From: Watersipora subatra
Lineage: Eukaryota; Bryozoa; Gymnolaemata; Cheilostomatida; Watersiporidae
Length of the DNA: 64,000 nt
Direction of reading: 5' to 3'
Assembly (NCBI RefSeq): GCF_963576615.1
Contig: NC_088711.1
Span: 5,146,001-5,210,000 of the forward strand
Program-made: the position numbers and the translations under genes
Part shown: positions 35,996 through 49,504 of the stretch, piece by piece
How positions within the stretch are numbered: position 1 is the first letter of the stretch
Layout: every line of letters starts with the position of its first letter
Notes under the pieces: generated by a model
What the model was told of the DNA's origin: nothing
The model's database searches: none
What the model saw: only the letters and a program-made list of their open reading frames with translations

Positions 35996-37506
35996 TCTAA
36001 AAAAAATTTTCAAAGTTTGTGTGTATGTCCAGCTACACCTATTAAAGTCTTGGAATTAAAATTTTGCGCTTTAATAAATTTGAACTCACGGAGATCGCAA
36101 GCTCTACCTCTGAGTTATGTAAGGCGTAAACACTATCATATATGGTATAGCGTATGTACACGCTAAATGATGTATTATTTGAGCATTGCGCCCAAGCGTT
36201 ACGATGCAGCTGTTATGAAATATTTTGCCTACCTCAAAAAAGCATGATGCTTTTTCATTACGGCAAATTTTTTCTGCCACTTGATATCAGCAATAATTTC
36301 TTTCGAAATTAAATTTGGCGATTTGTGTACCGATTATATACGTTATTAAGAGATATACCTTGCTCGCCATGACGAGTCCAGCGGTATCCGTTATGGTAAA
36401 AATGGATTCGCAAACGGATAAATAATACAATTTTAGTTACAAGTTTGAAGTTTACTAAAATACATACTAAAACTTCCTTCAAGTAAGTGCTTAGTAAACT
36501 AAATTCATTTAAGGTAGACTCAGTGTTTATGTTAGACGTCTGTCTCAAAGGTAACAACTCTCCATGTAGTACATTGCAATGCTATATTATCTTGAGCACG
36601 CAGATCATAACCACAGAATTCACTAGTCATGGTAGGTACCTATAGTTACTAAGGCTAACATACTATGTTATTATATTACAGTATTATTATTTCATAAATA
36701 ATGATGCTTTTTACAAGGTGATTGCATTAGATAATTACTATGGGTTCCTATACCATATTCTACCATGTATATAGCCTACGATATCTTCGCATGCCAGTGT
36801 TGGCATCAAAAACTGGCATGCCAATTTTCGCATGCCAACACTGAAATGAACTAAAATCATATAATTGTATACCAAATAATTCTTCATTGTAATCGTAGCA
36901 AAACAAACGATATTTAGCCATTACTTGCTAACAATTTCACATTTATACACCTTTATATTTTTATTTTTCCTCCTAAATTTTTTCAATGAAACACTTCTTT
37001 CAAGTTATGAAATTTAAAACTTACGGTTGTTTGAAAAAAAGTTTGAAAACCTTGACAGTTGTTTTTTATTCATTTGAACTGCACAAAAATAGTTTTCTCA
37101 TGATACGAAGTTTGAAAGTTAGAATGGTAAATGCTGTAGATGTTAAATGAAAACAAACTTCCTGTCCAAAGAAAAAATTGCGGCTACATTGCTATACAAA
37201 GGAATAATTGCGGTCATAGTTATTACATGCTTAAGCTAAAAGTTGAAATGCTGAAGCTTAAAGCACTTGGGAAAATACTATTGGTTATTACTAGCGCACT
37301 TGAAAATCATAGATATCATTACGCAAAACGTAGCGATTATTAAGCTGGCTTCAGATGATTCTTAATTTAGTAAAAATTTAGACTAGCTCAAGTTAATAGT
37401 TTAAGTTACTCGAATTCATTGGGCAATTATTATTACCTAATGAATTTGAGTAACTTAAAGTAAAACTTTAACCTTATTACCCGTGCAACGCCGGACATTC
37501 AGCTAG
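35996..37506 (+). mobile_element. Helitron-like element, ~1.5 kb
   Basis: It starts TC (TCTAAAAAAAATTTTCAAAG) and ends CTAG followed by host T. A hairpin-like CCGTGCAACGCCGG sits about 10 bp before the end. This is the 5'-TC / hairpin / CTRR-3' form of Helitrons with no target duplication. It shares both ends with 51525-51907. No Rep/helicase frame, so non-autonomous. Confidence 0.6.
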
Positions 37507-37619
37507 TCGTGTATAAAATAATTTATACTTTATTGTTTAAAGCAGCTGAACAACGAATTACATAATAGATTGATCACCCAAAAGCTGATAGCTGAATTTT
37601 ATATTTACTTTATTGAATA

Positions 37620-37870
37620 AAGCTGAATCCTTGTCAAGGAAGATAAAGGACTCACTTCCTTGACATCTTCAGTATGATATCATACAGAGAAGGTAAAGGA
37701 GAAGGTTACTACTTGGCAGGGAGTCCTCTTTCATGATGCCTAAATCTTACTTGGTGAAGAATCATGCTAAGAAGATGCTATCTGAATGGCCAACACGAAC
37801 CAAACAGCACTGGAGAAGCAAGACCGCACCGTTTCATTGTTTCTTCACTGCCATACAGCTAGAGGTGTTG
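37620..37870. repeat. Dispersed repeat holding the empty site of the piggyBac-like insertion
   Basis: The run TGATGCCTAAATCTTACTTG (from about 37735) matches the two flanks of 1828-3933 joined at a single CTAA (37740-37743). Homology continues through CTATCTGAATGGCCAACAC. The family is not identified. Confidence 0.6.
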
Positions 37871-38158
37871 CTATGCAGTTTTGCCATCCACCAATATCCT
37901 ACTCAACTTTAGAAGCATTAAAACTCAAACTTTTTGGTTAGTCCAATTTGTATGACGAGAAAGAGGCTCAACTACCAGGTTACTGCTGTATTACACTCTG
38001 GTGAGTAAATGAACTCCAGCATCAGATACTAGATGTGAAGGCAAAACTGTGGCTATAAATAAATATGACAGTGAAGAGTTCGCTCTAGAAGATGTGGTGA
38101 AAATACAACAATATAAATGTTCTTCAAGTGCTTCACTACAAACGAAACAACCTCCATG

Positions 38159-41100
38159 TTATTTAGCAAAATAGCAGTCAGTAGCCCAGTAGTTTGGCCT
38201 CCGAAAATGGCGCCTACCTTGTGTGCTAGCGAAGAACTGCTCTAGCCCGCTGGGTCCGATGTGTGCTTGATCATTCTCATATTCATATGCCTGTAGCACC
38301 ATGTCAAACTTGTCAAAATCTTTAACAAATTTAGCTTCGTTTGTACAGTTGTCTTCATATTCCTGCAACCACGAACAGGTTAATGATAGGCTCAATTCAC
38401 TGTCAGCTACCTTACAATCATGCAATTGAAAGGCAAATACAATTTCAAGATCGCACAGGCATGTGAAGCTGCGAGCAGACAATTTTATTTGTCATTCAAC
38501 ATCGTTTTTTCATAAAACATATTCCAACTGCATATTGCTAAGTTGCTAAATTGCTAGTTGGGTCCCTATTATGGCATGCTGAAAACCAGCCAAGTTTATC
38601 ACAGCCGAGCTTTTTAATATTTTACATAACACACCAAGAAGAACAGGATAAACGAGACTGCATTGTTTCATCGTCTAATTTGCCATATTTTTGCTATATT
38701 AATAAAGCTCCCTTTGTCATTGTGTCTGTCAGAGTAAACGTGATGCGTTTACACATTTTTTGCCCGATTGCATCCAAATTTTACACACCTATGCCGGCGT
38801 CTTCCGCAAGGTCGCTAAAAGTATTGAGCCTTTAAACTTTCCCTGTTTCCTGAAAACCAGCCATTTAAACACCCACCTTCGGGGTATCTGATCAAAAATA
38901 AAAGACATCTCGGGCAAAAGCCAGGCCTACTGCTAGCCCGGCAAAAAGCCAGCAGGCATTCGATTAGGGCGGGTCATGGAGTATCGGTCTACTAAGCTGA
39001 AATTCCCAAGTTCGAGCCCCGTATGAAACAATACATTATGAAGCAGCTTTGTTATTGCCTGTTATTTCTTCAGCGCAACAGATTCAAGCAAGATTACAAG
39101 TCATCAGAGTTTTATCAGTATAAGTAATCAATTGCTTTCCGGCTTTGCACAATCATCTTTAGTATAGTAAAAGAGGTGTTCTGTGACGTCAGAAAATTAT
39201 CATGTGAAGGAAGAATTATAAGAACAGACTGTATGAACTCCACGTATTACTTAAAATTTATTCAATGGGAAAAGACAGGCCCACTCCAAGCAATGCCAGG
39301 CTTAATTGGCAACCCTAGAAAAGACAGGCCCACTCCAAGCAATGCCAGGCTTAATTGGCAACCCTAGAAAAGACAGGCCCACTCCAAGCAATGCCAGGCT
39401 TAATTGGCAACCCTAGAAAAGACAGGCCCACTCCAACCAATGCCAGGCTTAATTGGCAACCCTAGAAAAGACAGGCCCACTCCAAGCAATGCCAGGCTTA
39501 ATTGGCAACCCTAGAAAAGACAGGCCCACTCCAAGCAATGCCAGGCTTAATTGGCAACCCTAGAAAAGACAGGCCCACTCCAAGCAATGCCAGGCTTAAT
39601 TGACAACCCTAGAAAAGACAGGCCCACTCCAAGCAATGCCAGGCTTAATTGGCAACCCTAGAAAAGACAGGCCCACTCCAAGCAATGCCAGGCTTAATTG
39701 GCAACCCTAGAAAAGACAGGCCCACTCCAAGCAATGCCAGGCTTAATTGGCAATCCTAGAAAAGACAGGCCCACTCCAAGCAATGCCAGGCTTAATTGGC
39801 AACCCTAGAACTTTCACTTCCATATAAATGTAAATGTGCCACAATGTATCTGGTTAGACACTCAAGAAGAATGCTCCTTCACATGCATCAAGGACAATTG
39901 TCCTCAATGAATCCTTCATGGATTATTGTTATGAAACCAGTGTAGCAACTTCTTCTGAAAATCCAAAGAGTACTGTCGGCTGTTTGCTTGAAATCTCAAA
40001 TCCACAACTTTAACCACTGAGCTATAGCACTCTTAGCATTTTAACACGCTGTTATCAAATAGTGTACACCATACGCACACGCTAAACAGCGTATTAGTTG
40101 AGCGTCGCGCCCGCGCATAACGATTCCCCTGTTATAAAACATTTTTTGCTTAACTCCATAGAACACGATGCTTTTTCGTTGGGGCGAATTTTTTCTGTAA
40201 CACAATATCAACAATAACTTTTCTCGAAATTAAAATTTGGCAATTTGTGTACTGATTATATACGTTATTAAAAAATATACATTGCTCACCATGGCGAGTT
40301 CAGCTCAGCGTTAAAAGTTTATTAAAATACATACTAAGACTTCCTTCAAGTTTGTGTTTAGTGAACTAAATTCATTCAAGTTAGATTCAGTGTTTATATG
40401 TTACACGTCTGTCTTGAAGGTGAGAACTCTGTACATAGTACATTGCAATGTTATATTATCTCGCAGATCATAACCACAAAATGCACTCGAGTCATAGTAG
40501 GTACCTATAGTTACTAAGGTTAACATATTATTTTGTTACTAATTTTTAATGAGGATGATTTTAAAGTTATTTACTAGGAGACGTTTGCATTAGATAATTA
40601 CTATAAGTTTCTATACCCCGCTATATATGAAATTTTTGCCTTACTATGCCAACACTGGAACGAATTAAAGTCGTATGGCAAGAATCCACTGTACTATAAA
40701 AATTCAACTTATCTGTAAGTGAATATTTAGACATGAAGAGTGTGATAGAAAGTAAGGAAATGATCCACCACACTCCCTAAAGCACCCTTCCAGCACATGA
40801 CTGCTGCAAAGTGATGTGACTTACACACTTACCTGCCACAGGGCAAGAATATCCTCTGCTATGGATTGGTCAGGCAAATGACTAGTCATGTCTGTTAGGG
40901 CATTCTACAGACAAGGTAAGAAATTGGAGGCTCCCTTAGCTCACAATATGAATTTGATACCAGCCATATATACATGTATTCATAATGCTATGTATATACC
41001 GAAAGGTTACAAGGGCCAGAATTTGTATCATGAGATACAGCGCATTTAAGACAGTTTCATACAGAACTTTGTAGCTTCGCGGAACTAAACTTGTCCATCT

Positions 41101-44100
41101 TTCTAAAATAGTCCCATGTACATTGAGGTGTGCATCTTTCAATATAAACATCAACTATTCATCAGCATAATGATGAAATACTTAAAACTCTGCAAGAATA
41201 CAATAAAATTTAATAATGATTAATGAATTGATTAATGTTGATACAACAAAAACATATTGTATCACCAAATATAACCATTGAAAATATTCAAGAAGGCAAT
41301 TGAAGGCATGTTTTGCTTATATTGAAGAAATAAATCGTAGCAGAACAGTTAATACTGTTGGTTTTGAACGGTCTAAAATTGTTGTGAACCACCATTGTGG
41401 TAATACAAATATGATTATACATCAATGAAACTGAGTGTTTATTTTGTAATATTAATCTGTTATGATGTAATGAATGTTTGCTCAAATCTTACATTGCGTA
41501 TCAAACAAAAAGACTTATATGTAGAGCTGATAGTCGCGAGAAGTTTGTCTGTAGTAAATGAGAGGAAGATTGAGAAAATGGTGTCAAGCAAAAAAGCCTG
41601 AAGCACTTGAAAGTGGAAAAGCTGGAAAAGCTGGACATGTTAATTAGAAAATAAAATTAACAAAAACAAAAATACAAATTAGTTATGTTAATTTAAAGGT
41701 TAACTTGCAAGAAAATTCGCATTACAGTTATTTGGTATGAAAAGATTCGCCGTGTCTTACTCTGTTGTGTTGTAAGTGCAAAATATGTGGAAATGTGATT
41801 ACAAGCCCTTAAAAGCTCAAAAACGAACAGTTAATCGCAGCCACACGAGACCGCCGTAGTTTGGATTCGCTTTCCAAAACGGCTCAAATGTGACGTAGTT
41901 ATGAGAGATGGTTTCTGTTTACACTTTCATGCAACATTATTCGTCGAAATATTTCACAAATATACTTCATGCATTCAATAAAACCATGTCTAATGTTTTT
42001 ACGCGTCTGTTTTATCATCATTTTAATGCTGTCACTTTTAGCACTGATATCTTATAACTTACCGTAAAAAATCGTTAAACTTTTTAACCTTAGCTCGAAG
42101 GGGTGCATATCATTGTCTGATAATCATGACGAGCCTGTTGGTCACCTGTGATAATCAAAAAATGCTGCAAAAATTATTTGCGAAGTATTGGGTCACATGA
42201 TCAGATTACGATGTGACGATTGAATAATGCCGAAACAAAACTGTGAAGTAGCGAGCATCTATACTTGATACGGGGTCTTCGGTAAAACCCGAAGTGTTTG
42301 TCATAAACTAGTACTACGATAAGTTTTATATTGAGCTTTTTATTGGCCTTTCAATTCACGTGAGAACATACGTGACAAGACGATAACCAAATTTCGTGGT
42401 TACGTCATCGAAATAAATAAATTCCGATCTACGGCGGCTTTTCGTTTTTGAGCTTTTAAGAGCTTGTAATCAAATTCCCACATATTTTGCACCTGCAACA
42501 CAACAGAGTAAGACATGGTGAATCTTTTCATACCAAATAACTGTAATGTGAATTTTCTTGCAAGTCAACCTTTAAAGTTAAAGTAGTATAATATCGACTA
42601 GCTCTGTACCTTCATCACCACCTCTACATCTACCTTCATCGCCACCTCTACATCTACCTTCATCACCACCTCTACATCTACCTTCATCACCACCTCTACA
42701 TCTACCTTCATCACCACCTCTACATCTACCTTCATCACCACCTCTACATCTACCTTCATCACCACCTCTACATCTACCTTCATCACCACCTCTACATCTA
42801 CCTTCATCACCACCTCTACATCTACCTTCATCACCACCTCTACATCTACCTTCATCGCCACCTCTACATCTACCTTCATCACCACCTCTACATCTACCTT
42901 CATCACCACCTCTACATCTACCTTCATCACCACCTCTACATCTACCTTCATCACCACCTCTACATCTACCTTCATCACCACCTCTACATCTACCTTCATC
43001 GACACCTCTACATCTACCTTCATCACCACCTCTACATCTACCTTCATCACCACCTCTACATTTACCTTCATCGCCACCTCTACATCTACCTTCATCACCA
43101 CCTCTACATCTACCTTCATCACCACCTCTACATCTACCTTCATCACCACCTCTACATCTACCTTCATCACCACCTCTACATCTACCTTCATCGCCACCTC
43201 TACATCTACATACATCGCCACCTCAACATCTACCTTCATCACCACCTCTACATCTACCTTCATCACCACCTCTACATCTACCTTCATCACCACCTCTACA
43301 TCTACCTTCATCACCACCTCTACATCTACCTTCATCGCCACCTCTACATCTACCTTCATCACCACCTCTACATCTACCTTCATCACCACCTCTACATCTA
43401 CCTTCATCACCACCTCTACATTTACCTTCATCACCACCTCTACATCTACCTTCATCACCACCTCTACATCTACCTTCATCACCACCTCTACATTTACCTT
43501 CAGCGCCACCTCTACATCTACCTTCATCACCACCTCTACATCTACCTTCATCACCACCTCTACATCTACCTTCATCACCACCTCTACATCTACCTACATC
43601 ACCACCTCTACATCTACCTACATCACCACCTCTACATCTACCTTCATCGCCACCTCTACATCTACATACATCGCCACCTCTACATCTACCTTCATCACCA
43701 CCTCTACATCTACCTTCATCACCACCTCTACATCTACCTTCATCACCACCTCTACATCTACCTTCATCACCACCTCTACATCTACCTTCATCACCACCTC
43801 TACATCTACCTTCATCCCCACCTCTACATCTACCTTCATCGCCACCTCTACATCTACCTTCATCGCCACCTCTACATCTACCTTCATCACCACCTCTACA
43901 TCTACCTACATCACCACCTCTACATCTACCTACATACATTTGTAAAGCTAGTCAAAGAGTTCAAACAATGGTTTTTAGGAGTAAAAGGTCGCTTTGTGAA
44001 AACTGAAAACTCAAAAGTAAACACGTGGCTGAATGTGTGACTGATAGCTCAAATAGTGTGGCTGATAGCCCATAAATATCCCTATCTGGGATAGGAGTGT

Positions 44101-47100
44101 ATAGCAAACAAGCTATCTGACCTTTTCTAGGGTATATTTGTCTGACTCTGAAACTCCACAATGAGGAGTTATGTCTCCCACAACAGCCTCAGCCATGTCA
44201 TGCACTATAGCCATCTTCATCACTCTATGGAAACATAAAAAGTGTCCATGTGATACTAATATTTAAGTAGAGATCAGTCACTATATAATGAGCCATCTCC
44301 TGTTTATAATGATGCCATGATACTTAAATCTTTAAACAGCAATAAATTAGAATATCTTGTGGGTCAAACATTTCTCATGATCCCCCATGGCAAAAGTAGA
44401 TGGTGTGAGTAGACCAGAGTAGACATTGTGTTAAGTGCACGGATAAAGCTCAATGCTATTGGCTTTATATGTCAAAACTATTTTAATATTAAAGGTTGAC
44501 TGGCAACAAAATTTACATTACAGTTATTTGGTATCAAAAGGTTCACCATGTCTTACTCTGCTGCGTTTTAGGTGCAAAATATGTGGAAATGTGATTACAA
44601 GCTCTTAAAAGCTTCAAAACGAACAGTTAATTGCCGCCATCATCAAAATTTTATATACATACTGTAAATGTTAAAAATTAGTAACAAAATACTATATGTA
44701 ACCTTAGTAACTATAGTTACCTATAGTAACTTTAGTGGTTATGATCTGCAATAAAATGTAACATTACAATGTACTATGTGCAGTAGCAGTAGTGCGCACT
44801 GTAGGGAGTTCTCACCTTTGAGACAGACATACAACAAAAATGTTAAATTTAACTTAAATGAATTTAGCTAACTAAACACATACAACATACACAAGCCAAG
44901 TTTTAGTATGTATTTTGCTAAACTATACTTCAACCTTGTCATTGGCTAAAATTTTATCACCTATCTGTTACCGGTTTTGTTTTCACTATAATTTATAACG
45001 AATAATGCTGAACTTAGAGAGAACGAGCATCGTATCTCTTTCAGGCGTTGCGGGAGGGATTTGGGCGAATAGCATATTGGCATCTTCGTTATTTCGACGT
45101 ATTCAGAACACCAACTGCAAAAATTTAATTTTGAGAAAGAAATTTTTTCACATCGTATGGCAAAAAAATATCATATGGCGAGGATGAAAAAATATCATAT
45201 GGCGAGGATGAAAAAATATCATATGGCGAGGATGAAAAAATCTCATATGGCGAGGATGAAAAAATATCATGTGTGACATTGTAAGGCATCATATAACAGG
45301 ATTATCGTAACCCAAGGGCGCACTGTATAAGAGTACATTGTATTCTGTTAAATGCCCTGCAAGGCTTAAAAAGCTAGAATAAATGTTTGAATGATTATAT
45401 GTAGCACTAATGTAAATATAATGTATGAAATTATGTAAACAACTAAACATAAAACTTAAAATGCATCGAAAATCTAAATAAACAAATAATAATCCATAAA
45501 AAAATTTATATTGTTACTTTACTTTAAAAACATGACAATGCAGGTGTAGACCAGCGATGACTGATGTGCGCGTAACTTACTCATCTATATGATTTTAATT
45601 ACTTGTTTAAAAAGTTTTTGTTATTTTTATTTTGGATTGACTTTTTTACTTTTATTTAGCAAATTATGTTTCGAAGAAATTTGGACATTGTACGTTAAAA
45701 ATTACTTTCTACATCAAGACAAAGATTTGCTCAAATTTTATGACACAAATGTAAAAACTGGTGTATAGAGGTGATCTAAAAACTGGTGTATAGAAGTGAT
45801 CATAAGTCCAGGTTTGACTGTAACTAATAGCTCACAATAAATACTGACACTGACCGTAAAACCTCTATTTGAATGACATGGTGCTCTATTTTTTAATCCT
45901 TCCTCTAAAGTGGTGTTTTATTAGAGTTGATGTTTAAATAGAGGGTGGCGCTGTATTTTGTGACTAGCTCATCAGCATTTAAGGAAGACAAATTTAACCC
46001 TTTTACGGGCAATGCTAAAGTGTTACCTATATTTTGCAATCTCTTCTGGGCAGAGCGACATTAATGCGGTCGACTTCAGCATCTTTGCTAAACAGTTTTT
46101 CATATACGCCAAAGTATCAGACCAGGTTAAACAAGGAACTACTTTGAGTAAAAAAGTATTAGTCGGATATAGCTATTAATTATTTTGATGGTGTTGTTTT
46201 CAGTTTTAAAGAAAAAAACTCTAAAGGTTTGGAGTTGGAAAACCGACCTCGGTACGCTATAACAATAGCTGCTATTACATCGTACCGTGTTCCTGAAGAG
46301 TATTCTCATGGTTTGTCAAAACGCTTTAAAGTGTTCAGGTAAGATTGTAAACCACATTATAGAGGAATCTGAAAAAAATGAATTGGATTTAGACCTTAGT
46401 CACCTCGAATCGGTGTAGTTCGGATGGTTGTGACGATCGAATTCTCAAGTACACTGTCACTAAAACCATGGCAACCAACTACAGCAACAACAACTACAAG
46501 CAATAACAACAATTTATTAGTACCATTTTGCAAACATTTTTTGAATGGTCACTTTTTATTATGGGTTCATAAAGATCAAAGAATGTCAAAATGGCAGTCA
46601 AATAGAGATGGCGTTCAATTAAAGGGTGGCGCTGTATTTTTAAACCCTCTTCCTATAATGGCGTTCAAATATAGGTGGCGTTCCAATAGAGGTCTTACGG
46701 TAACTCATCTACATTTAAACTTCAACAAACTTTAAAGTGTAACTCCAGGTTATACACATTGCATTCTAGACCAGATTGTCGAGAGGTTTTCTAATATCAC
46801 ATGCCAAATTCCCTATGCATGATATGGAAAAAGTTCCTCTCAGCTTACTTGTATTTATTCACAGTCAAGGTTTCTGGAATCATCATGCCCATGACAGCCA
46901 TGCGGTACATGTGAGAGGCAACGGTTTCAGGTTCCAAAACCCCACACTTCACCCAGCCAGTTCTTTTTAAATGCTAAAAACAATCAGACATCCCATACCT
47001 GATCATGTACTTACAGTCATACATCGACTTACGAGCTTAATGCGTTCCGAGACTGAGCTCGTATGTCAATTTACTCGCATGTTGGTGCAATTTATTTATA

Positions 47101-49034
47101 TATAAAACAATTAAATATATATTGATTGGTTTCCATACACTAAAAAATGCAAATAAATCACTCAAAACAAGATATTGTAACAGAAAGAACATGTTGGTTA
47201 TTGTCCTAACTTACCACATGCTTTCAAAAAGCAACAAATAAAAAATAATGCAAGGAAATGTGATTAATTAAAATGTAAAATTAAATACATACAATCGCGG
47301 CTAACGCTAGCATTTGCCAGAGAGGGAGATATGAGTACTATATTACTTTACTACTACTTACCTTCATTACTACAGCTGACTTTGATAAATTTGGATTTTA
47401 TCAAAGTCTTAAAAGACAAGCTTAGAAGCAAACTTTCATTTTTAATTAAACGTAATTAAAATTTCTTCGGCGTTCATAGTTTGAAGTTTCTCGCTGGTTA
47501 GCTAATTTTTCCTTTGTTTCGTTTTCACGACTAGCCAGCCATTTTAAGATAAACTTACGGTATCTAAGGACGTTTGCCTTTGTCGCCCTTTCAACATGAT
47601 GTGATTAGGACGAAGACAGGTGTCGTCACGAAGGGTTAATGCACGACCACTAGCCAACTTGTCCAAATGTCTATTTGTATAGTTTTGATAGATAGCGCCG
47701 GCCTTTTCACATAGCATAGTTTCAGTTACGATGTAACCGGCCAATTGTTTAGGTATCTTTTATTCCACGCCTGAGCAGTCTCTCCATCAGGGGTCGTGAA
47801 GATCGCTGCGCCGTTTAGAAAGTATGGTTAGTCCTTTTGCGAACTAAATGCCCTGAATATAATCCTTCTGTTTGATAGTTGTGAATGTATTTCTGTCATA
47901 CTGCTGAGCTAGCCCAATCACGCATACACATTTCGCATATTTTTCAATAATTTTCTGTTTAATATCAATTGTTATCATTTGCTTTTTTTTGCATTATCTT
48001 TCATTTTACTGGCAAATTTTCGGTCTATGCACAGTACTTTTAATTCACATAAATCTGCACTGAAAATTGCGCACAAAAAACATGGTACAAAAGTATAACC
48101 TGAGCAGTTGAAAAATACAGAGTGATGCTGTTCTCATAAAACACCTCCGGCATACTTGGCAACTGACTCACGTGCTCGTATCTCAAACATGGCTCGTATG
48201 TTAGTGCTAAAACTTGCTTAAATGCTGGCTCGTATCTCAAGTTTCTCGTACATCGGAGCACTCGTAAGTTGAAGTATTACTGTACATACTACTTCTTTGA
48301 CTGACAGTTGATAAATTCTTTTGATGAATAAGTTAAAAAACACCTATTGACCTACACAGAGTTGGCATTGCATGCAATATTGAATGTCAGCATTAGTTAA
48401 TGGTGATAGTCAGAAGAATCCTTTATGTCCAATAAACTGCTCAGGTTAACACTGTACTGCACTTTCAACACTCAGACTAGCCCTATACTATTCTTTAGGT
48501 TAACCTCGTACTGTTGTTTGTGTACACAGGTTACCTTTGTACTGTTCCACGAACACTCACGTTAACCCTGTAAACACTCATACGAAATCTGTAGCAATTT
48601 ATTCAGCTTGCACTGGTAATATCATCTTTTACGAGGGTGGTGGCTACGTTACCACCCGATATCCATAACAATTTTTTAGAAGCTTAGCAAGCATTCTCAC
48701 CACAATAAGTCTTTAATGCAAGCTGGTAATGGTAGGGTGCTACGGAGAAATTGAGTTAAACCTCAGCCCTTAACACGCTTACGTTTATGAAACGCGTTAA
48801 TAAAAATATGACTGCTGAAATTCTGCATTGAACACTGGCATTGACTTAAATCAGACATTAATCTGCTGCCTAGTCATGAGATAGTAGTAATCACAAAACA
48901 TACTTGATAATCCTTACTACATATTTATGTAAGTGAGAATATACAATGATAAAAATATGAAATAGAGTCACCTTCAGCTTGCCAACTGTGGTGAAGAACT
49001 CGATGAGAGTAACTGCGCTGGCGGCATCCATCAT
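38159..49034 (-). CDS. HDDC2: HD domain-containing protein 2 (5'-deoxynucleotidase family)
   Basis: Coding exons in transcript order: 48972-49034, 46849-46973, 44122-44224, 40833-40904, 38218-38362, with an open read-through to a stop at 38159. Phases join exactly: exon 1 ends VGKLK, exon 2 opens [16 protein letters not shown]2 hallmarks are [12 protein letters not shown], the metal-binding [16 protein letters not shown], a short DKY-TLEK segment and the C-terminal [20 protein letters not shown] and FFASTQG. With read-through the protein is 188 residues, near the ~204 of the human one. HDDC2 relatives remove phosphate from deoxynucleoside monophosphates using a divalent metal held by the His and Asp residues. 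A GTAGGCG donor after 'STQG' suggests a further exon, but I could not find a 'KFxHP' exon downstream. Introns are full of repeats. Confidence 0.88.
38950..39070. repeat. Possible tRNA-derived SINE fragment
   Basis: AGTTCGAGCCCC near 39010 fits a pol III B box, preceded by GGTCATGGAGTATCGGTCTA in roughly A-box position. No cloverleaf, tail or second copy was confirmed. Confidence 0.25.
39269..39809. repeat. 49-bp minisatellite, ~11 copies
   Basis: The unit starts AAAAGACAGGCCCACTCCAA and ends AACCCTAG. Copies are nearly identical, with a few single-base variants (CCAACC, TGACAA, AATCCT). The unit is not a multiple of three, so it is not coding. It lies in the last HDDC2 intron. Confidence 0.92.
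40020..40690. repeat. Dispersed repeat related to the Helitron interior
   Basis: Shares long stretches with about 36100-36700 (GATTATATACGTTATTAA, CTTCCTTCAAGT, GTAGGTACCTATAGTTACTA). A third copy runs inverted at about 44680-45060. Ends not resolved. Confidence 0.6.
41698..42571. mobile_element. Non-autonomous TTAA MITE (Kolobok-like family)
   Basis: 874 bp between TTAA at 41694-41697 and 42572-42575. Starts AGGTTAACTTGCAAG, ends in the inverted form. Matches 9177-10122 throughout and both ends of 5111-9172. Non-coding. Confidence 0.8.
42607..43937. repeat. 24-bp satellite array, ~55 copies
   Basis: The unit is CATCACCACCTCTACATCTA plus CCTT, with recurring single-base variants (GCC for ACC, TACA for TTCA) that suggest higher-order amplification. 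Because 24 is a multiple of three, long open frames appear (MKVDVEVV repeats on the minus strand), but nothing indicates a gene: no splice-consistent neighbours, and it lies in an HDDC2 intron, 30 bp from a MITE end. Confidence 0.92.
44493..44650. mobile_element. Lone terminal fragment of the TTAA MITE family
   Basis: TTAA then AGGTTGACTGGCAACAAAAT, homologous to other family ends for about 155 bp, then unrelated sequence. No right end. Confidence 0.7.
44680..45060 (-). repeat. Inverted copy of the 36.1/40.0-kb dispersed repeat
   Basis: AGTTACCTATAGTAAC, GTGGTTATGATCTGC and the AGTTCTCACCTTTGAGACAG block match the reverse complement of about 36500-36680 and 40380-40540. Confidence 0.55.
45163..45270. 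repeat. 24-bp tandem repeat, about four copies
   Basis: Unit AAAAAATATCATATGGCGAG plus GATG. In an HDDC2 intron; unrelated in sequence to the 24-bp satellite at 42.6 kb. Confidence 0.85.
45853..46702. mobile_element. pogo/mariner-like non-autonomous element (copy 3)
   Basis: Left ACCGTAAAACCTCTATTTGA, right inverted TTACCGTAAGACCTCTATTG, with the same inner CAAATAGAGG boxes as at 18813 and 29832 but about 850 bp. A paralogous segment at 49505-49720 lacks it. Confidence 0.6.
47014..48282. mobile_element. TA-flanked TIR element (mariner-like ends)
   Basis: CAGTCATACATCGACTTACG at the left and, inverted, CAGTAATACTTCAACTTACG at the right, flanked by TA on both sides. A minus-strand stretch about 47744-47550 ([18 protein letters not shown]) may be a transposase remnant but carries no motif I can name. 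It lies in HDDC2 intron 1. Confidence 0.55.
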
Positions 49035-49504
49035 TCTACAGATATCATCAGCGTGTTAGAATAGCAAGGTGCAGAGATTGCAAGTGCAGGAAGGTGGGAA
49101 ATAAACAGCAAAATACACATAGCTGACCTTATTTTACTAGCAGATACGTGACTCTAGTTCATGACCGATGCAACCAACGCCATATAGGTTTTCCCTCACG
49201 GAAAAATTTAGTAATTTATGAGATTTCATTTGCTGTAATTACAGTACACCTTTGTGCATGAAAGTTATGTAGCGACTTTGCTCTTAAACGAATCTGGTTT
49301 CAATGAGAGCAATACTGCATAAATGTTTTCTAGCTAAAAACCCACCTAAGTCTTGAGTGAACTTGATAGTCAAATGGACTGAGGAATTGTTATTAAAGTA
49401 GCTCAAGTATGTGACAGTGGAATAGGCATTAAAATGCTTTGGTCCAAGAAAGTATCTGTCTCTATGAGTTGTCTCAGTAGAGGTCATGGTATTACTTTAT
49501 ACAT

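Noticed and set aside
37735-37870. SNAG-type zinc-finger N-terminus (MPKSYLVKNH)
   Set aside because: It resembles the MPRSFLVK start, but no zinc fingers follow, and the same sequence lies in a dispersed repeat near 3934 without a start codon.
39269-39809. CRISPR-like array
   Set aside because: The units are contiguous with no unique spacers, and the genome is animal. It is a minisatellite.
42598-43939. Long minus-strand frames of MKVDVEVV or GDEGRCRG repeats as a repetitive protein gene
   Set aside because: They are the translation of a 24-bp satellite that stays open because its unit is a multiple of three. No promoter, splice partners or unique sequence.
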